Source: JAFGPL01 sp963781805
GTDB taxonomy: Bacteria; Bacteroidota; Bacteroidia; Bacteroidales; UBA10428
Assembly (NCBI GenBank): GCA_963781805.1
Contig: CAWAHF010000004.1
Span: forward strand, 3,906,001-3,970,000
Length of the DNA: 64,000 nucleotides
Reading direction: 5' to 3'
Made by a program: the position numbers and the translations under genes. This document shows positions 8,892 to 17,361 of this stretch, piece after piece. Every line of letters starts with the position of its first letter. The first letter of the stretch is position 1. The notes under the pieces were generated by a model, which was not told the origin of the DNA, did not search any database, and saw nothing but the letters and a program-made list of their open reading frames with translations.

Positions 8892-9763
8892 TTCGTTGCT
8901 ATTTTTTTCCAGTATGGTTTTATTATTTTCCCTTCTTTATGACTTAATATTAAAAGAATAATTGTTGCAATAAGACAAAAAACAGTTGCTTGTATTGAAC
9001 CCTCTGGTCCAAATAGTCCACCCGTGAACCATTCTGCTCCTTCTATTTTTGAGGTTACCAAAGTTTTTGAAATTGCATTTCCCGATACATTTGCTCCGAA
9101 AATCGCAGATTGTGTAAAATTCCAAGCAGAGTGAATGGCAATTGGAAACCATAAATTTCTTGAATATATATAAGCAGCTGCAAGTAATAATCCAGCTTGA
9201 ATTGCTAGTCCAATTCCTGCGCTTAATGAACTGTTTGGATTGGTAAGATGCAATGCTCCAAAAAGAAGAGCTGAAATTATTAGGGCTATATAACTTCCTA
9301 GTTTTTCTTCCGTAAGCCTAAAGATTATTCCTCTAAATAAAGTTTCTTCAAAAACCGCAGAGGTAAAAGCCATTGTCAAAGGTGGGATGATAAATAAAAC
9401 AGGATTTATGGATATTACGGAATATCCGCCTTTTAGGTAAATTACCAAAATTGTCAACGATTGCAGGATTACTCCTAAAACAATTCCAATCGCTAAGTTT
9501 TTAATGATGCCGTTTTTTGAGAATTCTGTAATTTTCCTTTTTTCGTAAAATTTGAATAAATAAGTGTAAGAAATTATAGAAAGTATTGCGACAAATATTC
9601 CTCCAATTAGATTTTTCACGTCTTTATCAATACTTGTGAAGTCTAATGTTTGTTGAATTAAAGTCTGTCCAACTCCAACAATTCCTCCACAAACAATAAG
9701 TCCGATTATTATTTTTGTCAAAGTAAAGTGAAGAATTTTTTGTCCGACGTTTTTTTGGTTCAT
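8885..9763 (-). CDS. CPBP-family intramembrane glutamic endopeptidase
   Basis: A 292-residue membrane protein with about eight hydrophobic helices. The CPBP/Abi motifs are complete: EETLFR (E139, E140, R144), FGALH (F168, H172) and HSAWN (H211-N215). These form the active site of the Rce1-like proteases. In bacteria they serve in bacteriocin immunity, peptide maturation or phage resistance; which applies here is open. The TAA stop lies inside the attC right core. Confidence 0.85.
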   Translation of the reverse strand: MNQKNVGQKILHFTLTKIIIGLIVCGGIVGVGQTLIQQTLDFTSIDKDVKNLIGGIFVAILSIISYTYLFKFYEKRKITEFSKNGIIKNLAIGIVLGVILQSLTILVIYLKGGYSVISINPVLFIIPPLTMAFTSAVFEETLFRGIIFRLTEEKLGSYIALIISALLFGALHLTNPNSSLSAGIGLAIQAGLLLAAAYIYSRNLWFPIAIHSAWNFTQSAIFGANVSGNAISKTLVTSKIEGAEWFTGGLFGPEGSIQATVFCLIATIILLILSHKEGKIIKPYWKKIATNR

Positions 9764-9804
9764 TTTTCTTTCAGTTTAAGATTTTTTCGGATTCTTTCAA
9801 TGTA

Positions 9805-9937
9805 CGCTAACGTTTTACAATATGAAACGGTTGGGATTTCGGAGCACGTCCGTATCCATCGAGGAAAACACTGGCGCGAGAACCAAAGCTTCGCAAACCA
9901 CTGAACCCCAACTGTTTTATATTGTGTGTTGTGTGCC
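9805..9937 (-). repeat. attC site (identical type to the one at 23455)
   Basis: Left core CGCTAAC (9805-9811), left arm ACAATATGAAACGGTTGGG, right arm CCCCAACTGTTTTATATTGT, right core GTTGTGTGCC (9928-9937). The right core is the exact complement of GGCACACAAC at 10669-10678, the other end of the cassette. The sequence from AACG onward is the same in the second copy of this cassette, while the bases before it differ (CGCT against GCACC). Confidence 0.9.
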
Positions 9938-9948
9938 GTAATTTATTG

Positions 9949-10647
9949 TCAATCATTATGTTTTGTTTTACCAATTGGACAAACAGAAATGCAAATTCCA
10001 CATGTCGATGAATCCAAATTTAATAGCTTTTTGGACAATTCTTTAGCAGTATTTCTACATTTATGAGCATCAAAAAACAAATCTCTATCGGTAGTTATAT
10101 CCCATAATTGACCCGATGCTGCATTAGCTGGACAGTTTACAACGCATATATCACATTTTCCACATTTACTTTTATCAATCGATTCTTCTGATATCTCTAG
10201 TGGATAATCTGTCAATAAGCTAACTAATCTTAACCGTGGCCCAAATTTTTTGGAAATAAATAAATCAGTCTTACCAATCCATCCCAATCCTGCACGGGTG
10301 GCAATCATTTTATGTGAAATTGGGGTTCGTAATGTCTTTCTATATTCTGCATCATTTGAATCCTGCCCATTATTTGAAGGCTCAACAACAATACAGTCAT
10401 GTCCCAAATCTATTATTTGTCTTTTGATGTTGTGTATCAAGTCTGACAAATCTGAGTTAATCTTATGATAATAATCAAAATATTGTAATGTAGGACCTTT
10501 TTCAATTGAATCAATTATTTTATCATCAAGCCGTTTCCCAATCACCATACCATATCTAAATGGTAAATTTAAACCATTCAAATCTGCAAATCCAACTATA
10601 TGATCTTTGGGATTATCAACACTATTTTTAATCATTGAATTTATCAT
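9949..10647 (-). CDS. QueG-like 4Fe-4S double-cluster protein, copy 1
   Basis: A 232-residue protein resembling the middle part of epoxyqueuosine reductase. The first cluster ligands are C162, C165, C168, C172 (CGKCDICVVNCP) and the second are C197, C216, C219, C223 (CGICISVCP). GLGWIGKTDLFISKKFGPRLRLVSLLTD is typical of QueG. It is shorter than QueG (about 300-380 residues) and lacks its HEAT-repeat tail, so it may be a redox protein of a related, uncharacterised group. An almost identical copy lies at 23602-24300 (Cys85 here is Ser there). Confidence 0.75.
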   Translation of the reverse strand: MINSMIKNSVDNPKDHIVGFADLNGLNLPFRYGMVIGKRLDDKIIDSIEKGPTLQYFDYYHKINSDLSDLIHNIKRQIIDLGHDCIVVEPSNNGQDSNDAEYRKTLRTPISHKMIATRAGLGWIGKTDLFISKKFGPRLRLVSLLTDYPLEISEESIDKSKCGKCDICVVNCPANAASGQLWDITTDRDLFFDAHKCRNTAKELSKKLLNLDSSTCGICISVCPIGKTKHND

Positions 10648-10668
10648 GGTTTCAGTGTTCTATCTTAT

Positions 10669-11028
10669 GGCACACAACGTCCAAATATACTTACCTTTTA
10701 TTCTAAAAGTAACTATATTTCACATATAGCTTTAGTTATTGTTTTGTTGTAAAGGGTCATGGATTTTTACGACCTCCATACCGTATCCATTTTTCGGCTT
10801 GTACCACAAATACTCCTGTTATTGTGTTCATCTGGTTAGTCCAACCAGTAAGCAATTTACAAAAATTTTTGAAATGACAATGACCGGTTAGATGGCTTAT
10901 AACTTTTAATTTAAAGGTGTGGAGATTTCATTGGTAGGAGGCGCTGAATGAAGTCAGGAGATAATAAAGCCACAAGTTACAAACTTGTGGCAGGGGTGCT
11001 TACTGGTGGGGCAGTCTACGATTGGGCG
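10669..11028 (-). repeat. Composite attC region
   Basis: It starts with core GGCACACAAC (10669-10678) and ends with ATTGGGCG (11021-11028), which is close to the complement of CGCCCAAC at the other end of the next cassette (12949). Between them the first 85 bases match the outer array boundary at 36550-36637 (CCAAATATACTTACC through GTTGTAAAGGGTCAT). The rest holds no ORF but contains a perfect hairpin at 10969. The site has probably been enlarged by insertion of other repeats. Confidence 0.55.
10969..10991. repeat. Perfect 10-bp palindrome
   Basis: GCCACAAGTT and AACTTGTGGC are exact complements around a three-base loop (ACA). The size and tight loop are like the hairpins recognised by Y1 transposases (IS200/IS605 or RAYT systems). 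No transposase is next to it. Confidence 0.6.
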
Positions 11029-11055
11029 TTCGTGCGTTATATATCATATAAATAA

Positions 11056-12288
11056 TTACTCAATTGTAAAAAAACTTCTGACCTTGCTTTCTGTAAGGTT
11101 ATCCGGTCCTATTGCTATTATTTTCCAATAATATTGAGTATTGGGTTCTAAATTATTAATTGATAAAATGTGTTGCGTCTTAGATTTTGTATCAGGTAAT
11201 ACAATTGTTTCATATTCGCATGTATTAAGAAAAACTATTGTCATAAGACATAGACTATATACAATTATTTTTTTTTTGGGAAATAAGTAACCCAAAAGCA
11301 TTATGCATAATAATATAAATATCAGATACCCGAAACTTGCCTTGCTAACTTGATTTGAGGAATAAATCTCTTTTCTGGGGTTTTTAAAATCTGAAGTCTT
11401 GTCTATCCATATTTCATAGGATAGGGCATCTCCAAACCATGTAAAATTGATCGTTTCGTGGCGTATCCTTTCATTGTTTTCCGGTTTGTTTGCAAAGACA
11501 TTGTAAAAACATGTTTGAAAATCAATATTTCTGTCTCCTTTAAACAGTTCTTCTGAAAGATTAATTTTAAATACTTCATTAAAATTATGCAGCTGATAGT
11601 AAAATATCTCCTTATTTTTCAAATTATAAATGGCTGAAAGTACAGTAGGATAATCTTCCTGATGAACATTATTTAATATTGTACTAAAATAATCAACAGA
11701 TATTGCATCGACATTTTCAAGCATTTCACATGCTATTTTGTATCGGGGACATGAATACCATCTAGCTAAATCAGGGTCAGCCATAAAAAAATTAGTCATT
11801 ACCTGGTAGGATTTTTGACTGTGTATGATTTCCAGGTTTTCTTCCCCCCATTCAATTATGACAGAATTTCCGGTTGAGTCTCCTATTAATAAATGATGCT
11901 CGTTTAACCATCGTAAATCATATATTTGACAAAGAGAAACAGCATCCTCTATGTTTTTGCATTCACCTAACAGCTTTTCTACAAATTGACTTCGGCTTAA
12001 AGTAGGTTTGTTCCTAAAATGAATATCATTTCTTAATGGTAAGGAAGTTTCTTCGTAATATAACCCACGTTCATTCATTCCCCCGCCAACATACTTATCA
12101 ATGATACAATAAACAAAACCATAACCACCATTTTTTGCCTCTTTGAAACATAATTTTGATTGATATACATTCCAGTCTTTATTCGAACCTGCAAGAACTT
12201 CATCTCCTTTACTATAATAAATTGCCGTGCAGGCAAATACTCTAAAAGGAAAGCAAAAACAAATCAGAAGAATGCAATACTTAATCAT
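11056..12288 (-). CDS. Linear amide C-N hydrolase (choloylglycine hydrolase-like), membrane-anchored
   Basis: 410 residues. A signal peptide (1-19) ends directly before C20 in FACTAIYYSKGDEVLAGSNKDWN; an N-terminal Cys set free by processing is the nucleophile of this Ntn-hydrolase family, and the GSNKDW stretch carries the conserved Asp/Asn. The catalytic domain reaches about residue 300. Two hydrophobic segments follow (about 315-360), then a short FN3-like tail (LEPNTQYYWKIIA ... ESKVRSFF). Substrates in the family are penicillins, bile salts or N-acyl amines; here it is not known. It overlaps the preceding barrel-protein gene by eight bases. Confidence 0.75.
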   Translation of the reverse strand: MIKYCILLICFCFPFRVFACTAIYYSKGDEVLAGSNKDWNVYQSKLCFKEAKNGGYGFVYCIIDKYVGGGMNERGLYYEETSLPLRNDIHFRNKPTLSRSQFVEKLLGECKNIEDAVSLCQIYDLRWLNEHHLLIGDSTGNSVIIEWGEENLEIIHSQKSYQVMTNFFMADPDLARWYSCPRYKIACEMLENVDAISVDYFSTILNNVHQEDYPTVLSAIYNLKNKEIFYYQLHNFNEVFKINLSEELFKGDRNIDFQTCFYNVFANKPENNERIRHETINFTWFGDALSYEIWIDKTSDFKNPRKEIYSSNQVSKASFGYLIFILLCIMLLGYLFPKKKIIVYSLCLMTIVFLNTCEYETIVLPDTKSKTQHILSINNLEPNTQYYWKIIAIGPDNLTESKVRSFFTIE

Positions 12289-12871
12289 ATTTTCTGAGTT
12301 TTAAGGCTAATGAAATAGAGAAATAACTATGAAATATCTTACTTTCCTCTGTCAGCTTGTCAATATTAACCAATCCCCTGTAATATCGAGCATCAAGTAT
12401 AATATTCCTGCTTTCATATCCCAGTCCGATATTTAATCCAACATCATAGCTTCTAATATTATCCAATATTCCAACTTCACTTATTGATAGAATTTTTAAA
12501 CGGAAAGATGGGCCAAATAAAACAAATGGGGTTTTAGGTTTATCTATCAGCGTATACTTAATTAATAAAGGAGATTCAAGATAGAAATAATAATGCATTA
12601 AATAGGCATCTCCAATTACGTTAATTTTCGCACCATTTGAAGTAAAAAGTAAATCTCCCTGTGCCTGTATGTTTTTTCGTATGGGTTTTAATATAGAACC
12701 TCCAATTGTAATCCCATTAACTGACATAATTTTCTTCCCTGGTAGATTATTACCGACATATTTTGAATTAACATAACCAAGTTTTAGTGCAAAATTTGTT
12801 TGCTGACAAAATGTTCCATTTATTGTAATTAACATTAGAAAAAATGTAATGAAGCATCTTATTTTAGCCAT
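12281..12871 (-). CDS. Outer-membrane beta-barrel protein (PorT-like)
   Basis: A 196-residue protein with a clear signal peptide (about 1-22, ending GTFC/QQ) and alternating beta-strand patterns (FALKLGYVNSKYVG, GITIGGSILKPI, YDVGLNIGLGYESRNIILDARYYRG) that end in aromatic residues. This is the usual form of small Bacteroidota barrel proteins (outer membrane beta-barrel domain, PorT class). It is the first gene of a two-gene cassette with the amidase, suggesting a shared role at the cell surface. Confidence 0.7.
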   Translation of the reverse strand: MAKIRCFITFFLMLITINGTFCQQTNFALKLGYVNSKYVGNNLPGKKIMSVNGITIGGSILKPIRKNIQAQGDLLFTSNGAKINVIGDAYLMHYYFYLESPLLIKYTLIDKPKTPFVLFGPSFRLKILSISEVGILDNIRSYDVGLNIGLGYESRNIILDARYYRGLVNIDKLTEESKIFHSYFSISLALKLRKYD

Positions 12872-12948
12872 AATGTGATCGTTTCAAGTCTTAATATGGA
12901 CAATCAAGTCAGTATTAACCCTTACTATGTGTGGAGCACCTTGCATGA

Positions 12949-13889
12949 CGCCCAACGTTTGTTGTAAGCACTTGAAAAAGTCGAAAAATACAAATAAACT
13001 TTTAAAGAAGCAAAACAACAAGTGTGTATTTTTACTCCCTTTGGTCGTGAGAACGCTTTCGCTAAGTTCCATAGGGTGAAAGTCTCCCGAATCAAGTTCG
13101 GGACAGGCTCTTACACACTGGGGTAACGCCCGGAAGTGTTAGTAAGCCGCAAAGCTTGTCCCGTACCGAAGGACGGGGGTGGTTTGTCGCGAGGCATGCA
13201 CTGAAGGAAGCGGGACTACAAAATCCGATACTGATACTTCGACAAGCTCAGTATAAACCAAGCAGGAACGGCATATGAGGCTGGGAGATGGGGATAAGCA
13301 AGCATCCCGATGATGAGTTTTGTTAATTTTGACTTGCAAAATTTTACAAACTCAATATCGGGACTGCAGGAATTGGAGGAAGGAACCGAACGCAGTGAGT
13401 TCATGAACACCATTAAAAATTAATTTTATTGTGAATAAAATGCTCTTACTGCGCCTTCGCGTAGCCGCTTCGACGGAGCAAGGCCGGGGGAGGTCTTGGA
13501 TTAGATTCGGTATTTCTATAAACCAAGAAGTCAGCAGAGGCCATAGTAGCTGGCGGAACTTAGCTCCAGCGATCTCACGATCGCAGGGAGTAAACGAGCC
13601 GTCATAGAGAGACGGAGGTCTCACAGAGCCAGTGAAGAGCTGAACGTTAGGTTGTCCCTAATTCGATAAGGAGGTCAAAACTTCGAGTTTACTAGCCTTA
13701 TCTTAAATAAAGACAAAGGCATTGTCGGTGAAAAGAGCGATAGTGCTGATACCTGATGAACCGCTGTATACAGCCTGTCCCGAGTATTCTCTCGGGAAGA
13801 CCCGGGAGTTTACCCTGACGAAGGAAGGGTACAGTAGTGTGAGAGGTGAACCAGTGGGCTACTCGCTCACTGGCCATCTCGATTAGCGG
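12949..13889 (-). repeat. attC site interrupted by a group II intron
   Basis: Left core CGCCCAAC (12949-12956) and start of the arm, then intron (13022-13883), then right core ATTAGCGG (13882-13889). The right core fits the complement of CCGCTAAAC (14448-14456) at the other end of the next cassette, with one change at the intron junction. Confidence 0.65.
13022..13883 (+). mobile_element. Group II intron ribozyme without intact maturase
   Basis: The 5' end GTGTG at 13022 and the 3' end ...CTCGAT at about 13883 are standard. Inside are typical domain I-III stretches (GGTGAAAGTC near 13076, AAGTCAGCAGAGGCCATAG near 13526), a domain V-like element (GAACCGCTGTATAC ... GTACAGTAGTGTGAGAGG) with an enlarged loop, and a domain VI stem (CCAGTGGGC ... 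GCTCACTGG). No reverse transcriptase remains; only a short stretch that may be its relic is left after about 13630. Small palindromic repeats (CCCGAATCAAGTTCGGG at 13088) have entered it, so it is probably dead. Confidence 0.65.
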
Positions 13890-13898
13890 TTCGTTGTT

Positions 13899-14393
13899 TT
13901 ATTTTAGGTTTTTCATTGCATTCATTAATGTCGTATAAATCTCACTTGGTTTGCTATTATGCCAATCTGTGTCAGACTTATTTTCGGAAACTTTATTATC
14001 AACTTTTTCATATAACCACCAAATGTTACCAAATGGGTCTTTTAATCTCGCCAATTTTAGTCCGTTGTAAAAGTTGCTCAGTTCTGTAACAATTTCTGCT
14101 TTTTCTGCTTTGGCTTTGTCGAGAATTTGTTGTGCATTGTCAACATAAACTTGCAGAAATGCAGGTGTAAAAGGCCAGTCACCCTTTGAGTCGGCCAATA
14201 GAATCATTGAATCTCCAATTTGGATTTCTGCGTGAATCAATGTCCCATCTCTATCAGGAGTTCTTACTTGCTTATTTTCTTCTGCATCAAATACTTTTTC
14301 AACAAAGTCAATAAACTTGGCTGCACCTCCTTTTATTATCACAAAAGGATTTACTTTATTGTAATGAGGTGTTTTTAATTCTTTTGTCGTCAT
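13899..14393 (-). CDS. VOC-family (glyoxalase/bleomycin-resistance-like) protein
   Basis: A VOC-fold protein of about 164 residues if started at MTTKELKTPHYNKVNPFVIIKGG. The frame is open to 14444, but the extra residues MCRTHLTTDKELIKTIH do not look like the family. Typical parts are the FVIIKGGAAKFIDFVEKVFDAEE start, GTLIHAEIQIGDSMILLADS, and LARLKDPFGNIWWLYE at the end. It resembles PhnB-like proteins, which often bind a metal or an antibiotic; the ligand is unknown. Single gene in its cassette. Confidence 0.82.
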   Translation of the reverse strand: MTTKELKTPHYNKVNPFVIIKGGAAKFIDFVEKVFDAEENKQVRTPDRDGTLIHAEIQIGDSMILLADSKGDWPFTPAFLQVYVDNAQQILDKAKAEKAEIVTELSNFYNGLKLARLKDPFGNIWWLYEKVDNKVSENKSDTDWHNSKPSEIYTTLMNAMKNLK

Positions 14394-14447
14394 ATGTATT
14401 GTTTTAATTAGTTCCTTGTCTGTTGTGAGGTGAGTTCTGCACAATGC

Positions 14448-14884
14448 CCGCTAAACGTATCGATAAACCAAATTACGTTTATCGGTACCTGCCTTGCCGG
14501 CAGACAGTTTATAGCACAATGAAAATTTGTTTGTAACTGTATGACTTGTCTGCCGTAGCTTTTGCGAAGGCAGATGTATTCTTTACTTGTACAATTTTTC
14601 CATTTTTTGTCAACCTGTTATTTTCCATAGGCAGATATGGTTTTTTGTTTAACAATTGTGTCGTATCGGAAAAACACCCCAATTTACAAATAAATTGAAA
14701 TAAAACGCTACAAACCAGGGGTATAATTATAAACCGGTTTTACGCAAGATTTTTAGAAATCTATTCTCAATATGTACTTGTCTTTAATGACTATATAGTT
14801 GACAACAGGTGTCGAAGCCGGAAAGGATATATGTTATGCGTTTAGAAAACGCGCGCCATTGGGGTGGCTGGCAATATTGTCCTC
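14448..14884 (-). other. Enlarged intercassette region with attC core and repeats
   Basis: It starts with core CCGCTAAAC (14448-14456). The rest has no convincing gene. It contains CTGCC/GGCAG palindromes (about 14487-14510 and 14550-14575). The block at about 14665-14740 (CAATTTAC ... TACAAACCAG ... TAATTATAAAC) is repeated in diverged form at about 36695-36760 next to the outer array boundary. The end, AACGCGCGCCATTGGGG, recurs at about 16151 and 17163. Confidence 0.5.
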
Positions 14885-15298
14885 TTATTTTTTTAAATCA
14901 ACCAATGACCAATGTGTCCGAATAATTTTCCATTTATTATCACAATCAAGCCTGTAAACTTCTTTACAATTCCATTTATGTCCAGTTTTCCCAACATACG
15001 AAATCAAGTTAAAAGTCAATACAGCCATTCTATCTACCTATTGAACTTTAGGATTAATCATATCGTACTTATCCACATGAATTTTCCCCCTTATTTTCTC
15101 ATACAATTCGGTCAACTTATCAATTCCGTCTAATCTTTGCTCAGTCATAGGGTCAAAGTAGACAACATCCTTTGCTGAAATCTCAAGGAATCCAGAAGGG
15201 TCTCCGTTATTCCATCTCTCTAATGCTGATTTTTCCATTCCAACTATTAACTTTGAAATCGAGTCATTGTCTTCGGAATAAACTGAAATTGTTGTCAT
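14885..15298 (-). pseudogene. NTF2/SnoaL-like protein with in-frame amber codon
   Basis: The frame starts at 15298 (MTTISVYSEDNDSISKLIVGMEKSALERWNNGDPSGFLEI...) and meets TAG at 15038-15040. The same frame goes on without another stop to 14885 and encodes the expected end of an NTF2-like/DUF4440 domain (MAVLTFNLISYVGKTGHKWNCKEVYRLDCDNKWKIIRTHWSLV). The full length would be about 137 residues. The amber codon probably inactivates the gene; readthrough or a sequencing error are alternatives. The 5' part is repeated at 16164-16312. Confidence 0.7.
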
Positions 15299-15375
15299 TA
15301 TTGCAAAAGTTAAAATTAAATTTCTTATTGTCTTAATGCTTTTTTAAGTGTGGGTATTTTGGCAAATTTTTGTTC

Positions 15376-15759
15376 TTAACTAATATCTTTTAATTCAATT
15401 ATTTTGTCGTCCTTAAATTTGAAAATAGATTTACCTTTTAATTCAATTTTATCTCCTGCTTTAAGTCCGTTTTGAAGATCAATCGCTAAAATTCCCTTAT
15501 AGTCGATGTCAATTTCTACTTGGTCGTTATTAAAATCGATATTTGTAATCCTTTGTTCTCTTTTCGTAAAGTACTGTTTAGTTTGTTCTGCTTGATTTTT
15601 TAACTCAGCGATGCTATTTGTTGTCAAAGTGATTTCTCCATTAGAAATGTTTTCAAATCGCACATTATCATGCATATCAGAAAGCATTTTCTCAATGTCA
15701 AAGCTATTATAGGCTTCGATGTATTTTTCAATTATCTCCTTGTACAATTTTTTTTTCAT
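15376..15759 (-). CDS. NTF2-like (nuclear transport factor 2 family) protein, copy 1
   Basis: A 127-residue single-domain protein with the cone-shaped NTF2/SnoaL pattern: a helical start (LYKEIIEKYIEAYNSFDIEKMLSDMHDNVRFENIS), then long beta strands (QVEIDIDYKGILAIDL, DKIELKGKSIFKFKDDKIIELKDIS). Small NTF2 proteins are ligand-binding or isomerase-like; no catalytic residues can be assigned. It follows another NTF2-like gene (now broken) in the same unit. Confidence 0.75.
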   Translation of the reverse strand: MKKKLYKEIIEKYIEAYNSFDIEKMLSDMHDNVRFENISNGEITLTTNSIAELKNQAEQTKQYFTKREQRITNIDFNNDQVEIDIDYKGILAIDLQNGLKAGDKIELKGKSIFKFKDDKIIELKDIS

Positions 15760-16163
15760 AACTAAAGCTGTTTGGGGTGACTTTTTTTATTGCGGCCAAC
15801 ATCTCCATAATCATAGTTGTGCTTATCATTGTTACAGCATAATCAATTTGTCGTCATCACTATCTGATGTATCCACCTTTGTAAAACTACGGCGGACAAG
15901 CCGGTTACATCATGATTTTTTTCACAAAAGGTTAGTGTATTGTATTGTGCCATATTTTCGATTGTTTTTGGCGATATGTTATAACAAAACCTGAATTTTC
16001 TTAATTTAATTATGCGGTTCTTCATCATTATTGTTCAACCATTGTGTTGCTTTAAAAGCAGACTGCAAATTACAAAATATTTCTCAGCCACAGATCAGGA
16101 AGGGGAAAAAAACAGATGAATAAAATACGCACGCGTTACACTGCGTTAAACGCGCGCTATTGG

Positions 16164-16312
16164 GGGTCAAAGTAGACAACATCCTTTGCTGAAATCTCAG
16201 GGAATCCAGAAGGGTCTCCGTTATTCCATCTCTCTAATGCTGATTTTTCCATTCCAACTATTAACTTTGAAATCGAGTCATTGTCTTCGGAATAAACTGA
16301 AATTGTTGTCAT
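16164..16312 (-). pseudogene. 5' fragment of NTF2-like gene (duplication remnant)
   Basis: Second copy of the start of the gene at 15298, cut off at the unit junction 16163/16164. About 49 codons remain, with no proper end. Confidence 0.7.
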
Positions 16313-16389
16313 TATTGCAAAAGTTAAAATTAAATTTCTTATTGTCTTAATGCTTTTTTAAGTGTGGGTATTTTGGCAAATTTTTGTTC

Positions 16390-16773
16390 TTAACTAATAT
16401 CTTTTAATTCAATTATTTTGTCGTCCTTAAATTTGAAAATAGATTTACCTTTTAATTCAATTTTATCTCCTGCTTTAAGTCCGTTTGGAAGATCAATCGC
16501 TAAAATTCCCTTATAGTCGATGTCAATTTCTACTTGGTCGTTATTAAAATCGATATTTGTAATCCTTTGTTCTCTTTTCGTAAAGTACTGTTTAGTTTGT
16601 TCTGCTTGATTTTTTAACTCAGCGATGCTATTTGTTGTCAAAGTGATTTCTCCATTAGAAATGTTTTCAAATCGCACATTATCATGCATATCAGAAAGCA
16701 TTTTCTCAATGTCAAAGCTATTATAGGCTTCGATGTATTTTTCAATTATCTCCTTGTACAATTTTTTTTTCAT
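16390..16773 (-). CDS. NTF2-like protein, copy 2
   Basis: Identical to the protein at 15376-15759 except for one residue (DLPNGLK here, DLQNGLK there), as expected from a recent tandem duplication. Same single NTF2-like domain and no assigned function. Confidence 0.75.
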   Translation of the reverse strand: MKKKLYKEIIEKYIEAYNSFDIEKMLSDMHDNVRFENISNGEITLTTNSIAELKNQAEQTKQYFTKREQRITNIDFNNDQVEIDIDYKGILAIDLPNGLKAGDKIELKGKSIFKFKDDKIIELKDIS

Positions 16774-17178
16774 AACTAAAGCTGTTTGGGGTGACTTTTT
16801 TTATGGCGGCCAACATCTCCATAAGCATCGTTGTGCTTATCATTTTTATAGCATAATCAATTTGTCGTCATCACTATCTGATGTATCCACCTTTGTAAAA
16901 CTACGGCGGACAAGCCGGTTACATCATATTTTTTTTCACAAAAGGTTAGTGTATTGTATTGTGTCATATTATCGATTGTTTTTGGTGATATCTTGTAACA
17001 GAACTTGAATTTTCTTCATATAATTATGCGATTCTTCATCATTATTGTTCAACCATTGTGTTGCTTTAAAAGCAGACTGCAAATTACAAAATATTTCTCA
17101 GCCACAGATCGGGAAGGGGGAAAAATGCTGATGAATAAAATACGCACGCGTTACACTGCGTTAAACGCGCGCTATTGG

Positions 17179-17346
17179 GGGGTTAACGTAGTCAGGCATA
17201 TTTGCCAACCTTGACTTGTTCAGGGGATGAGTTTTCATTTTAGCCGAAACCTTAGCTGGTTTCACGACTGCGAGGAGCCGTGTGAAGGGAGACGTTCACG
17301 CACGGTTCTGAGAGAGGTTTAGGGGTGAAATTCCCCTTTACCTCGA
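17179..17346 (+). mobile_element. Group II intron 3' fragment
   Basis: About 165 bases identical, apart from a few changes, to the 3' end of the intron at 2850-3593: domain V at 17275-17308 (GAGCCGTG ... CACGGTTC), domain VI, and end TTTACCT. The upstream part is missing. It ends directly before GATTGGCCACAG, which resembles the complement of the core TGTGGCAAC at 18474, so it too sits at an attC right core. Confidence 0.75.
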
Positions 17347-17361
17347 TTGGCCACAGTTAAT

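Larger units (their letters stand above)
15150..17177 (-). repeat. Tandem duplication, two units of 1014 bases
   Basis: 15150-16163 and 16164-17177 are near-identical direct repeats (offset exactly 1014). Each holds the first part of the NTF2 gene, a complete second NTF2 gene, and about 400 bases of non-coding sequence ending in AACGCGCGCTATTGGGG. Differences are few, including one codon (Gln/Pro) in the intact gene. The non-coding parts 15760-16163 and 16774-17177 contain core-like GCGGCCAAC (about 15794 and 16805) but no clear paired arms. Confidence 0.85.

Noticed and set aside
9807..10001. 64-codon minus-strand ORF, repeated at 23448-23654
   Set aside because: It runs through the attC palindrome, and its repetition comes from cassette duplication.
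13139..13624. Three minus-strand ORFs of 65-90 codons
   Set aside because: They cover the ribozyme domains of the intron at 13022-13883.
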